This document shows, in pieces, positions 36,208-45,834 of a DNA stretch of 64,000 bases. The notes beneath the pieces were generated by a model. The model was not told where the DNA came from, did not search any database, and was given only the letters and a program-made list of their open reading frames with translations. Location of the stretch: assembly GCA_007922195.1 (NCBI GenBank), contig ML682067.1, forward strand, positions 10,042,112-10,106,111. Direction: 5' to 3'. Both the position numbers and the translations under genes were made by a program. This stretch comes from Podocnemis expansa (lineage: Eukaryota > Chordata > Testudines > Podocnemididae). Every line of letters starts with the position of its first letter. Positions within the stretch are counted from its first letter, which is position 1.

Positions 36208-36869
36208 GCTGGACTAGACTAACACGGGTTTCCCTTTGGAAATTCCTTCTTTACTCCCTTCTTCAAATCCTAAGGTCTTAAATCCTCTTTTCCCCCTACC
36301 AATAGGGGCTGCACTTTTATACTCTTCTAAAAATAAGTTAGGTTAGATCCTCCCTGGTCATCTAAATATGGGCCCTTGCCCTAGAAACTGTTGGTGTATA
36401 TCCATATCACTGGCTATAGGGTTGTGCATACAACTGATGCATATTTTGTCTACTAGAATATTCCTGACCATCTTTCCCCTTTTCTTATTTATAAATTTTG
36501 TGGGTTCTGTTGTGTTCTATGAAATGTCACCAGTCCCACTTTGAGTTGTTGTTTTTCACTTGCTGACCTATGTGTTATTATCCAAAACAACTTATCTGAG
36601 GTTTTCCATCAGAGATTTTTGAACAAACAGATCCACCCTGTCTATGTTCAACCTCAAAATAACTCACAACCATATCTTTTTGCAAAGATCCCACGTACAG
36701 GCTGTTTAAAATTTCTTATACAGGCCTGTAGGCACCTTGTGTTTCAGCTATCAATATAAAAGTTACACTAACTTATCCACTTATGCTAACTTTACTACTA
36801 TAAAATCAGAGTTTTCTGAACTTATAAATAAAGACATATCTATGCATGCAAGCCAAACATAGGTAAAGG
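36208..36869. other. Intergenic DNA, nothing recognised
   Basis: The first 30 bases (ACTAGACTAACACGGG) are the distal end of the PLE tail. No other supported feature. Confidence 0.5.
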
Positions 36870-37240
36870 TATGGGCTACAGGTGGGATGTTGGGTGGCCT
36901 GGGTTCTGAGTTGGGACAGAGAATTCTCTTTTGGGTGTCTAGCTAGTGAGTCTTGCCTGCATACTCAGGGATTAGTTGATTGCCATATTTAGGGACAGGA
37001 GGGGATTTCCCCCAGGGCAGATTGGTAGTGGTCCAGGGGATTTTCACCTTCCCTTGTAGTGTAGGGCATGGGTCACTTGCTGATGATTCCTTTGTATCTT
37101 GAAAGTCTTTAAACCATGATTTGGGGACTTCAATTACTCAGTCATAGATTAGGTGTCTGTTGCAGGAGTAGGGAGGAGTTTCTGTGGCCTGCATTGTGTA
37201 GGAGGTCATACTAGATGATCATATTGGTCCATGCAGTTCT
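36870..37240 (+). repeat. CR1 LINE 3' region
   Basis: Sense CR1 3' end: CTAGTGAGTCTTGCC, GATTGCCATATTTAGGGAC, CCCCCAGGGCAGATTGG, GGGCATGGGTCACTTGC, TGTAGGAGGTCATACTAGAT. The best preserved CR1 tail in the window, and the mirror of 25668-26060. Confidence 0.88.
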
Positions 37241-37366
37241 AAGTGGTGATACCACCACTGCCCCGACACAGTATGGATATCTCAGGGGAATCTGAGTCCA
37301 GAGCCATTAATGATGAGACTGTAGATGAAGGAGAGGAGGAGGAGCAGCAGCAATGGTGCTATAGCC

Positions 37367-37572
37367 CAGGGCTCCCCAACCACTGTGCCGTGGCACACAG
37401 GTATGTCATCAGGCCTGAGCAGGTGTGCCACGGAATTTTCTGAAAAACTTCTCAGAGTTCTGAAGTGGCTCATGAATATCTCATTAATTAATTTGGAGAC
37501 TATATGCTGGTATGCTTCAAAATAATTAAAGGTATCAAGGTTGCCACAGCAGAGAAAGGTTGGGAACCACTG
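37367..37572. mobile_element. hAT-like inverted-repeat element, family 3
   Basis: Left CAGGGCTCCCCAACC and right GGTTGGGAACCACTG are inverted repeats; the inside carries GTGCCGTGGCACAC and GGTGTGCCACGG. Same family, opposite orientation, at 55451-55649. Flanking 8-mers are too diverged to call a duplication. Confidence 0.65.
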
Positions 37573-38044
37573 GATAGACTTCCTCAGCCCCTGCAGAATA
37601 TGTAGCAACTATCAATCTCTTCCCAAACCCTCACCCCCAAGCATTCCAGGAGGAGGCTGGGCAGATTAAATTATATGCTGACTTGACACTGGAAGAGGGG
37701 AATGGAAGAGAAGTTGGCACTTGTACTTGCACACTCAGGCAGTGTTTGCTCCTCCCTCCCTCCAATTCCAGGAGAATAGTGTCTAACAGTTAAATTATTT
37801 TCCTTTCCCTCTCTTACTACACATATGCAATAACAATCAACTTCTTCGTAATTCAGTATTTGCTTATTTATTAATTTCATGGGGGAACGGGAGTTGCTGT
37901 GACAGTGAAGCAAGGGTGGTAGACAAGATGGTAGGGGAAGGCCCAGCATAGATCAAAGTGGTACTCATTGCTGTGGTTCATTACAAAAACAGGTTTTCAA
38001 AGCCTCCCTGAGGCACAGAGCTCCTGTTTGGGCTCTCAGCATTG
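37573..38044. other. Intergenic DNA, nothing recognised
   Basis: No supported frame or repeat end. Confidence 0.5.
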
Positions 38045-38633
38045 TGCTAGTACAGGGGTAGACAACGCCTACCACACGTCGGTAGTGGTATGCGAGCCAG
38101 TTCAGCGTGGGATGCAGCACCCTCTGCAGCACCACCAAAAATGCCTCTCCTGCCAGTGAAAGCCCCCTAGCCAGTGGCTTCTTATGGGGGTGGCTGTGGC
38201 ACAGGGGGTCCCTGCCATGCCCTCACACTAGGCATGTTGCAGAAAGAAGCTGCCTGGAGTGGCTCCTCTCTGTGGCAGGCTGCTGCCGAAAGGAAATGCT
38301 CCCAAGAGGAAATGTTCCAGGCAGCTTCTTTCTGTGGTATGCCGCCGAGAGGAGATGCTCCAGGTGGCTTTTTTCTGTGGTATCCCTGGGGTCCCCCATC
38401 CCCAGGCATGCTGCCAAGAGGAGCCATGCTGGGCAGCTTCTTTCTGCGAGTGGCTCCTTTCAGTGAAGTGCATGAGAAGTGTCCCCCAACCCCCATGGTT
38501 GCCACCAAATTTTCAGGCAGTTGCAGCTTTTTTCGACAGTGGTGGTGGTGGTGGCGGCTACCAGCACCGACAGCGCATTGGGGAAGAGGGGCCAGCACAG
38601 GGATAGCAAAGGTTGCCAACCCCTGTGCTAGTA
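38045..38633. mobile_element. Non-autonomous hAT element, family 1, with perfect 8-bp TSDs
   Basis: Element 38053-38625. Ends CAGGGGTAGACAAC and GGTTGCCAACCCCTG are inverted repeats; TGCTAGTA is duplicated exactly at 38045-38052 and 38626-38633. Inside are repeated GCATGCTGCC..AAG and GGCAGCTTCTTTCTG modules as in 2575-3100. Long frames on both strands (up to 207 codons) come from these modules and are not genes. Confidence 0.9.
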
Positions 38634-38725
38634 TCTGACTGCTTGAAGTTTGTAGCAAGTGATCTGCCTCCATCTCCTGACCTAGCAAAAATGTTTTGCC
38701 TTCCGTCTGGCTGACATTATGGAGG

Positions 38726-38763
38726 AAAAACAGGGAGTCGTGTGGCACTTTAAGACCAACAGA
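38726..38763 (-). mobile_element. PLE family A tail end, fragment
   Basis: CAGGGAGTCGTGTGGCACTT then TAAGACCAACAGAT is the reverse of the last 40 bases of the PLE tail. It lies at the left edge of the Harbinger transposase region. Confidence 0.6.
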
Positions 38764-38799
38764 TATCCCTTTAGAAATTGACATTATGGAGTACATAGC

Positions 38800-39495
38800 A
38801 GTCAATGATGACTATGGGCATATTCCACCACCATTCTGCACTTGCTCAGTCTATTATTGAAGCAGTCGTTATCACCTTCCTGGTGTCTGGTATATGGCAT
38901 CAGGAGTCATGGGAGCAAGGTGTAGGCTGGATCTCCCAAGATCATTAATGGCATTTCAACATCATCAAGTTATTTGGTCTGGAAAAAAGTCTCTGCTTGC
39001 ATCTTCCTGAACTGCCCTCAAGGAAACAAACAAGGAGTCCTGTGGCACTTAAACACTAACAAATTTATTTTTTGCATGAGCTCTCATGGGAGAAAATATA
39101 ACTGAGTCTGAACAGACCTGAATTCCTAAAGATGCTTGTAGCATGCACCTTTCCAGATCACCCCAGTTTAATGTTTGTGAAACACTTCCTGTAATCCCCC
39201 AGTGCTTGCAGCACCATGGAAAACTATCCCTTTCAGTTTATGCACTCTGTGGTCTGATTTTAAGATTGGGATATGTGTGCCATCTATCGTCCCAACTCAC
39301 TTTGGGAACCCCATCATGGCAAATCCATCCATGTCCTTCACCTTTCCCAAACTCACAACCCTTCTTTGTAGACGTCTATTAATGGGCCTGCATGCTTGTA
39401 TCACAACAGCTCCTGCAGTGGATTTGCCAACTCCAAACTGATTCCCAACTGACCAGTAGCAGTCTGGCGTTGCTAGCTTCCACAGATCAATGGCC
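38800..39495 (-). pseudogene. Harbinger transposase, central and C-terminal part
   Basis: PIF/Harbinger-type DDE transposase remnant read on the minus strand. From 39497 downward a frame gives LWKLATPD, SVGNQFGVGKSTAGAVV and CRPINR, the HTH-like region. Next, after a stop, comes IDGTHIPIL (39264-39292, first Asp), then a shifted block with LERCMLQ-like sequence. Further on are LILGDPAYTLLPW-type codons (38921-38950, second Asp) and FNNRLSKCRMVVEYAHS (38816-38866, Glu). All three catalytic acids are visible, but stops, frameshifts and a PLE tail insertion (39022-39103) break the frame. The N-terminal part resumes at 40645 beyond a second PLE insertion. Confidence 0.88.
39022..39103 (-). mobile_element. 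PLE family A tail fragment inside the Harbinger gene
   Basis: Reads AAGGAGTCCTGTGGCACTT, AACAAATTTATTTTTTGCAT, GAGCTCTCATGGGAGAAAAT in minus orientation and stops within the hammerhead-like block. It interrupts the transposase between its second and first catalytic Asp regions. Confidence 0.8.
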
Positions 39496-40407
39496 ACCCT
39501 ATACCGAAAACCTACTGATTGGTATAGTTACCTACATCCTTCGAGCTTTCATCCTAAACACACCACACGATCCATTGTCTACAGCCAAGCCCTAAGATAT
39601 AACCGCATCTGTTCTGATCCCTCAGACAGAGACAGACATCTTGAGGATCTCTATCAAGCATTCTTGAAACTACAGTACCCAGCTGGGGAAGTAAGAACAC
39701 AAATTGACAGAGCTAGACGGATTCCCCGAAGTCATCTACTACAGGAGAGACCCAAGAAAGAAAGCAACAGAACACCACTAGTCACCACATATAATCCTCA
39801 AGTCAGACCTCTGCAAAAGATCATTAAGGACCTACAGCCTATTCTAAAAGATGATCCCTCTCTCTCTCAAGCATTAGGAGACAGACCACTCCTTGCCTAT
39901 AGGCAGCCCCCTAATCTTAAACAGATACTCACCAGCAACTACAGATCTAACAACAAGAACATTGAAGCAGGCACACACCCTTGCAAAAAACCATGCTGCC
40001 AAGTCTGCCCACATATCTACACAACAAACACCATCATAGGTCCTAATCAAGCCTGCTACTCCATCAAAGGCTCATTTACCTGCTCGTCTACTAATGTGGT
40101 CTATGCCATCATGTGCAAGAAATGCCCCAACACCTTATATATTGGACAAACAGGACGATCGCTCCATAAGAGATTGAATGAGCACAGAGCTGATATCAGA
40201 AATCAAAGAACAAAGAAACCAGTTGCTGAGCACTTCCATCTTCCTAATCACTCCATGATGGATTTGTTAACGACTGTCGTTAGAGATGTACCTGGGACAT
40301 CAAGACTCCAAAGAGAAACAGCTGAACTCGAATTAATATGCAAACTAAATTCTGTGAAAGCAGGACTCAATCGAGACTATGGATTCTTTTCCCATTACAA
40401 AGGGTAA
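39490..40407 (+). CDS. PLE protein C-terminus: RT thumb, Cys/His linker, GIY-YIG endonuclease
   Basis: Penelope-like retrotransposons encode a reverse transcriptase fused to a GIY-YIG endonuclease that nicks the target for priming. This 305-codon frame is open but 5'-truncated; its first ATG is incidental. YRKPTD (residues 5-10) marks the end of the RT domain. A basic linker follows, then a Cys/His cluster (Cys165, 169, 170, 173, His175, Cys189). The nuclease has VVYAIM (Tyr205), LYIGQTG (Tyr217-Ile-Gly), Arg223 and Arg228, NEHR, and PVAEHF (Glu247, candidate metal ligand). It ends at a TAA in the conserved NRDYGFFSHYKG context. No frameshift occurs over 918 bases, unlike other copies here, so the insertion is recent. 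It cannot be active alone, lacking the RT palm and fingers. Confidence 0.88.
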   Translation: MATLYRKPTDWYSYLHPSSFHPKHTTRSIVYSQALRYNRICSDPSDRDRHLEDLYQAFLKLQYPAGEVRTQIDRARRIPRSHLLQERPKKESNRTPLVTTYNPQVRPLQKIIKDLQPILKDDPSLSQALGDRPLLAYRQPPNLKQILTSNYRSNNKNIEAGTHPCKKPCCQVCPHIYTTNTIIGPNQACYSIKGSFTCSSTNVVYAIMCKKCPNTLYIGQTGRSLHKRLNEHRADIRNQRTKKPVAEHFHLPNHSMMDLLTTVVRDVPGTSRLQRETAELELICKLNSVKAGLNRDYGFFSHYKG

Positions 40408-40539
40408 TTTGACTTCAGGCTTCCCATGGTTTGAGCCTGTAAACTGCTCTGATTTGCTGTTACTTTATGACCTGATCCTATTTTTTACACCCCCTTGCAT
40501 TTAGTTTCATTCCTTTCTGTAAGTTCACCCATCTTCGAA

Positions 40540-40580
40540 GCATCTGAGGAAGTGGGATCTTCTCCCACGAAAGCTCATGC
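40540..40580 (+). ncRNA. Hammerhead-ribozyme-like motif in the PLE tail
   Basis: In order: GCAT (helix I strand, 40540-40543), CTGAGGA core (40544-40550), one extra A, GTGGGA (40552-40557), a 5-base loop, TCCCAC (40563-40568), GAAA (40569-40572), GCTC (40573-40576), then ATGC (40577-40580) pairing with GCAT. With the last A of GAAA, the sequence AGCT is self-complementary, matching the one- or two-pair helix III of dimeric minimal hammerheads; cleavage would fall after C40576. PLEs are known to carry hammerhead motifs. The extra A before helix II departs from the consensus, so activity is an inference. Confidence 0.6.
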
Positions 40581-40644
40581 AAAAAATAAATCTGTTAGTC
40601 TTAAAGTGCCACACAACTGCTTGTTGTTTTTTCACTAACTTCTA

Positions 40645-41272
40645 CACTGTCAGAGCAAGTCTTAAGTTCGCATTTCTGCACCTTAGGGCTGGGGACAGCT
40701 CTGTGAAAAGTTCCTGTAAAGAGGCCTTATGCATTCAAACATTCTGCAGCCAGTGCTCATCATCCTAGACTTTCACAATCCCATCAGTTAATGCTTGTTT
40801 CCCAGGACTAGAAACAGTACTCCACTGTGTTCAGCTGCTACATGAAAGAGTAGTAATCAGGAATTGGTTTCATTCTGTGACTTGCAGCAGGGCTACCTGA
40901 GTCACATTGAAGTTTCCACGACATGGCTCCTCTCTCAGCCCTGAAAAAAATATTGCAGGATAAGCCATAGGGTATTTGGGATGCTCACGATGACTGTGCA
41001 GAGCTGAATGAGCTCCATGCTTTTTGGGTATTGGCATATGCACAGCTGATGCAGGGTTTTGAAAAGTGGCATGAAAAAATGTTTATTTGCTGTTGGCATC
41101 AGGAGACGCAGGGAGGGGCGTTTCATCATTGGAGTCCAAAGACCTTCCCCAAAGCCCCTTCAGCTAGTTGCACTGTGGGATAGCTACCCATTGTACTCTG
41201 TTTTATCCATTGACACAAGTGTGGCTGGTGGGGATGTAGTCCCTTGATGCAATGAGCATGGTGTGATCACAT
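40645..41272 (-). pseudogene. Harbinger transposase N-terminal part and 5' region
   Basis: On the minus strand, 40780 down to 40645 reads DDEHWLQN, ELFTELSPALRCRN and LRLALTV then KLV, typical of the start of the PIF/Harbinger catalytic protein. It would run on directly into LWKLATPD at 39495 if the PLE were absent. The stretch to 41272 carries ACTGTGGGATAGCTACCCA-like sequence, the leader type seen next to such genes. Broken by stops. The terminal repeat of the element was not placed. Confidence 0.75.
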
Positions 41273-42291
41273 CCCACTGACTTCATTAATTCAGGGGAGG
41301 GGGAGGAAGAAGGAGGCATGAATTTCAACTGAAATTAGATCAACTCCACTTTGCAGTGAATATATATTTTGTAATCCAGGACTGATTGCTGATTTTAATA
41401 ACAGTTTCTTTTGGTATTTGACTCTTATAAAATATGAATATTTTCCTCATATCTATATAGCTAACCTCATGAAGTCTGGTCCAGACTGGAGCATCTATGC
41501 CCATTAATACTATCTCTTCTGATGAGTATTCTTCCTTTAGCTGGAGGAGGTAGTTGCATGGAAAACATCCTCTTGTTGCCTTCCTTATATCTGCAGCGAG
41601 CCTAAATTTCCACTCCTGGGAGCACAGAAACCCAAGGTAATTCTGGAATCCAGGTTTCATGCTGCTGCCGTGCTACTCCTGGCTTGATTTTTCATGAAGG
41701 TCTTATTAATTGTCTGATAGATGACTACTTGAATAGATATTAATCATTAAAGCTGTTCCAATCTAACAAATATGTATCTTAGGATCTACAAATTCTGCAT
41801 ATCAAGTATGAAAAGCCTATCATTTGTTATCCAGAGCATAACAGATCCTGTGACATGTTCTTTTCAAGTGTTGCAGAAATAATTAGACCATAACGGAGGG
41901 TATTAAATTTCAACCATTGAGTAATGTAAGGTCAAAACCATATTTTAAAACTTTTTTCTTATATAATACAAGAGCCATAATCTGGCTCTGCTAAATCGCC
42001 ACCGGAATGGTACATTGCTGCAAAACTAGCTTTAATGTGCGCTCTGTGTGTTCTGGAGATCTACAACCCTCCACACAAATTATAGCTGTCAGGCATAATC
42101 TGCATAAGGTCTTGACGAGTCTTTGCTGCGTAGGGGTTTGTAAATGGTTTTTAGCATGGTCAACCAGGTGTCTTTGCCACTCTTTGGCTCCCAGGCCTAG
42201 AGAAGGGACTGTTGCAAGCTTTGGGTGAGTGGTACTTAATCCAAAACTAAATGGAATCTTTCAGCTGACTTCAATGGGCTTTTCATTCATT
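41273..42291. other. Intergenic DNA, nothing recognised
   Basis: No supported frame; the 106-codon minus frame at 41340-41660 has no recognised features. Confidence 0.5.
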
Positions 42292-42360
42292 GATTCATAA
42301 ATGTTAAGGCCAGAAGGGGTTATGATAATCTAGTCTAACCTTTAGCATAGCACATGCCAG
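42292..42360 (-). repeat. CR1 LINE 3' end fragment
   Basis: TTCATAAATGTTAAGGCCAG, AAGGGGTTATGATAATCTAG, TCTAACC is the antisense CR1 end, cut off by GC-rich sequence. Confidence 0.75.
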
Positions 42361-43110
42361 AGGCAGCAGAAGCTCATTTTGAATGGTGGGGGGTAGATGA
42401 AGTGTCTCTGCATCAGGAACACAGGTACAGGTGGGCCCAGGTGTGCACATGACCACATGGTTGACCACCAGGCCCACCCACCTCTGCCTGCCACAGCACC
42501 AAGCAGCAGTGTAAGCTTCACTGTCTCAACCATGACCATGGACTGGCCAGCAGCAGGTAGCTGTGGCCACAAGCAGCGACCCTGTGGGTGGGTATGGGTT
42601 GTTTTCTGCCTGCACAGCTCTGGCTCTGGGCAGCTGTTGCAGCCTTGGTGTGACAGGGGCCAAGCTGCCTCTCACCCCTGTCTCCTCCTCTGGACCCTCT
42701 AGTTGTTAGGGAAGCGGAGCATTGTCAGCAGGCTTCGGATAATGTGACTGGAGGCAGGAGTGGCTGGGTCCACCCTGGACAGTCAGAGGCCTGGCCAGAA
42801 AATGGGGCTGGCTATGCTTCTGCTCTGCATGGGGAGCAGGAACAGAAGCATGGCAGAGGGGTGAGATGGGGGTCAATGGTAGCAGAGAGAGTGGGGTATA
42901 TACTCTGCATTGGAGTGAAGGAGGTATTGAGTCCTGTCAGGAGTGGTGTGGGAGGTGGTTCACTACATACTCCTATCCTCAACAGCGGCTGCACCAGTCC
43001 CTCTTCTCCTGCTCCCACCTCACCTCCCCTCTGCCGTCCCCATGTGTTTGTGCAATTTGCAGAGGATTGCATATAGGGGCAGAAACACAGAAACACAATA
43101 TTTCCACTGC
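42361..43110. repeat. GC-rich unclassified block
   Basis: Shares CCAGAAAATGGGGCTGGCTA near 42790 with the right part of the hAT at 27462-27816, and GGCCCACCCACC-like text with its left part. Probably a relic of the same family, but neither end is clean. Opposing 76-110 codon frames are composition effects. Confidence 0.4.
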
Positions 43111-43189
43111 TCTCCTGATAGTGTCACACCTGGCATTGCCTATAGAATTTCACCCAGTAAATACACCTTCAAGCCATAACTTCTAGTTA

Positions 43190-43490
43190 AGCTAGATAGA
43201 ATATATCTTTTAGAAAGACATCCAGTCTTGATATCACAACTTCAGGTGATCGGGAATCCATTGCATCCACTTAGGTAAGTTGTTCCAATGTTTAATTCCT
43301 CACCGTTAAAAAAGTAAGCCTTATTTCCAGTCTGAATTTGTCTTGCTTCATTTTCTAGACATTGGAGCCTGTCGTGTCATTGTCTGCTAGACTAAAGAAT
43401 GCTCTATAATCAGAAATCTTCTCCCATGTAGGTATTTGCATATCATGGGTGAGTCACCTCACTGGACCAGAAAGTTATTTATAGCAGAAA
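43190..43490 (-). repeat. CR1 LINE fragment
   Basis: Antisense blocks AAAGACATCCAGTCTTGATA, TTGTTCCAATGTTTAATTCC, TAAGCCTTATTTCCAGTCTG and AGGTATTTGCATATCATGG are in CR1 order. Confidence 0.8.
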
Positions 43491-44785
43491 AAAGTCAGCT
43501 GCCCTCTGTCAACGGCATCAGCAATGGAACATAGTTGGCTCCCAAACTGATCAAATTATTTTTTCTTAATATAAAACGTTAAATAAATTCCATCAGATTA
43601 GAGAATGTATGTACCAATTTTAGCATATCACGGGAAGCATTTATGATAAAAATGCTGACTCCTGTTTAACTGCAATGTTTCAGAAAGCAAAATTATAATA
43701 CAGTAGCATAATAGATATAAACTTAGATCAAGTTAATTTTCTAGATAGGTTCTTGCAGTGTGCTCATCACCATAGTGTCTGAACATCTGTTCCTTCTATA
43801 AATGTTCTTTTGAATGTAGGTCTGGATTTTCAAAATGCTAACAAAACTGAAGTTAAATCCTGATCATAAACCTCTCTGAGCCATTGTTGTTACTTAGTAC
43901 AGTTGTACCTATGGAGTATGGTCCTAACTAGACGTAGTAACTGACCTTTTCTAAAAATAGAAATTTTAGGGACTATAGTGCCTGAGCATTGCTGGCAGGA
44001 TGGCCTTTCTATTCTAACTATCAAATGTAGTGTGAACATCTTTGCTTTAAGAAAATAAAGCAAACTGGAGTGTAGCAAGCTAGGTTAATATGGTCACCGT
44101 TTACCTCTGGAGATCAGGGTTCAAATTTGAGGCAAAATAAAACCTATCCTGAAACTTCAGCCTTGAATGGATCAAAAGCCTCTCCTGTTCTGCTTTTTAT
44201 ACTTGATGAATCCACCTGTATTGACATGGGAACTCCTCCATATCACCATTCCCACATGCTCCTTTGTCTACCTTTGACTATACCAGAGCCTAAATGTAGG
44301 CTGCAATGTGTTACATATCCCAAAATGAGGGATACATAAAAATTAGGTTACAGAGTTTAAAAAGATGCTAGATTTATTCATGTGCTGTAAATATCTATAA
44401 TCTCACTTTCATGATTCTTTATTTCTGATATAAATAATTTTCATTTGTTAGAAGTGAGGGGACGGTGAACTTGTGTGGAACATAGGTAACTTTGGAATTA
44501 AAATAAGTAATGTCCCTCAATTTGATGTATATTTGAGAGGTATGCCTGTGATGCCTAATGACCTTCTAACTACATTGAAAATGTCACTATATGGCTCTCA
44601 AATTTTAGCCAGTCTCTGCTTGGTCCAGGCCACATGCTGTATTTAAATCTTGAATTCTCTGGGGCTTCCCTGCTCCAAATCACACAATGCTCTTTTGAGC
44701 AGGGAATCCTGCTGCATGAAAGATTGTGGCCCAGTCTATGCTGCTGGCAAAATTCAGCAGCAGTCAATGGAAGTTACACAAACTC
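43491..44785. other. Intergenic DNA; weak tRNA-like stretch near 44060-44140
   Basis: GTTTACCTCTGGAGATCAGG then GTTCAAATTT resembles the 3' half of a tRNA-derived SINE head, too weak to call. Otherwise nothing recognised. Confidence 0.35.
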
Positions 44786-45325
44786 CTGTGCCAGAAATGT
44801 GCCTCTGCCTTATATATTGGAAAAACAGGCTGGTCTCTGCTCAAAAGAATAAATGGGCACAAATATGACATCAGAGATCACAATATCTGAAAGCCAGTGG
44901 GTTAGCATTTCAATTTTCCTGATCACTCCATTGATGATTTACAAATTGTGGTGCTTAGAGGGATGAACGCCAGATCAAGGCTTCAAAGAGAAGCTGCAGA
45001 GCTTCAATTCATTTGCAAATTTGACTGTATTGCTCAGGGCTTAAAAAGGATTTTGGATTTTTTTCTCATTAAAACCGGTGATTTGACCTCATCTTCCTCT
45101 ACATGCTGTTCCCCAGTGCTTAAATTTTAACAACTGCTTTGATTTGCTGTTACAGTGTCACTGGATCCCATGACTTACACTTCTTTGCTTTTATTTCCTC
45201 TCAGTCTGTAAGTTCCCTCGTCTTCAAAGCATCCGATGAAGTGGGATTTTCTCCCATGAAAGCTCATGCAACAAATAAAGGTGTTAGTCTTTAAGTGCCA
45301 CAGGGCTCCTTGTTTGTTTTAAGCT
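44786..45325 (+). pseudogene. PLE family A copy: broken GIY-YIG region and tail
   Basis: Begins inside the nuclease (KCASALYIGKTGWSLLKRI), keeps YIG and the Arg, then has stops after DIRDHNI and KPVG. It resumes with FNFPDHS, SRLQREAAELQFICKF and an LDFFLIK end. The 3' tail follows with GATTTGCTGTTACAG, the hammerhead-like block at 45229-45269 and CACAGGGCTCCTTGTTTGTT. Clearly older than the copy at 39490. Confidence 0.88.
45229..45269 (+). ncRNA. Hammerhead-like motif, diverged PLE copy
   Basis: GCAT/ATGC helix I is kept, the core reads CCGATGA, helix II GTGGGA/TCCCAT, GAAA and GCTC are intact. One core base and one helix II base (now a G-T wobble) have changed. Confidence 0.5.
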
Positions 45326-45329
45326 ACAC

Positions 45330-45834
45330 AGAGCTGCTTGTGTAACTCCTGTTGACTTCACAACTTCACTTCTATGTTCTGTATTCACTGTACTGTGCTG
45401 ATGAGAAATGTGTTCCTGTGGATGCAGAGCTATGCCATCTGAGGGAGTGGTTTTATTAGACGAGTACAGGATTGATTGAGTATGTCTTTAATCACCACTC
45501 AGTTGATCTGGATAAATTGATCTGGTGGCTGGAAATTTGCATGAGGTCAATGAAGACATGCCCTGCAATCCAGCTACCAGCCTTGACCCAGCAAAGACTG
45601 AAAGCTTGACACCTTGTGAAGGGGTATCAACATAAATTTGCCTGTTTGAGAGAGATGCTGTTAAAGGTTAGGAGTAAGGACAAATTTTTAGAGCCTGCTA
45701 CAAGGAAATGTGTGCATCGGGGTGGTGACTGAAAGTCAACTGATTATAGCTATATATAGATAGAAGAGAAGGGTACCATTTTTTTTTGTAGCAACCTGAT
45801 TAGGAAGTTGGGTAGAAGGAAAGTGGAAAGTACC
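45330..45834. other. Intergenic DNA, nothing recognised
   Basis: No supported frame or repeat end. Confidence 0.5.

Larger units (their letters stand above)
39490..40640 (+). mobile_element. PLE family A, 5'-truncated copy
   Basis: Runs from the end of an RT domain through the GIY-YIG nuclease and the full 3' tail. It sits inside the Harbinger transposase gene: minus-strand codons for LWKLATPD end at its left edge, and the preceding part of the same protein resumes at its right edge. The left junction lies about 39490-39495 and the right one after the T-rich end near 40640. No long target duplication is visible. A near-identical minus-strand copy lies at 62958-64000. Confidence 0.9.

Noticed and set aside
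36014..36217. Two similar small proteins on opposite strands (35788-36144 and 36014-36217)
   Set aside because: The same PLE tail read out of both arms of an inverted repeat; non-coding tail sequence.
38174..38805. Open frames of 115-207 codons on both strands
   Set aside because: They lie in a hAT element with exact duplications and come from its repeated module.
44060..44140. tRNA gene
   Set aside because: Only a B-box-like stretch; no A box or cloverleaf could be formed.
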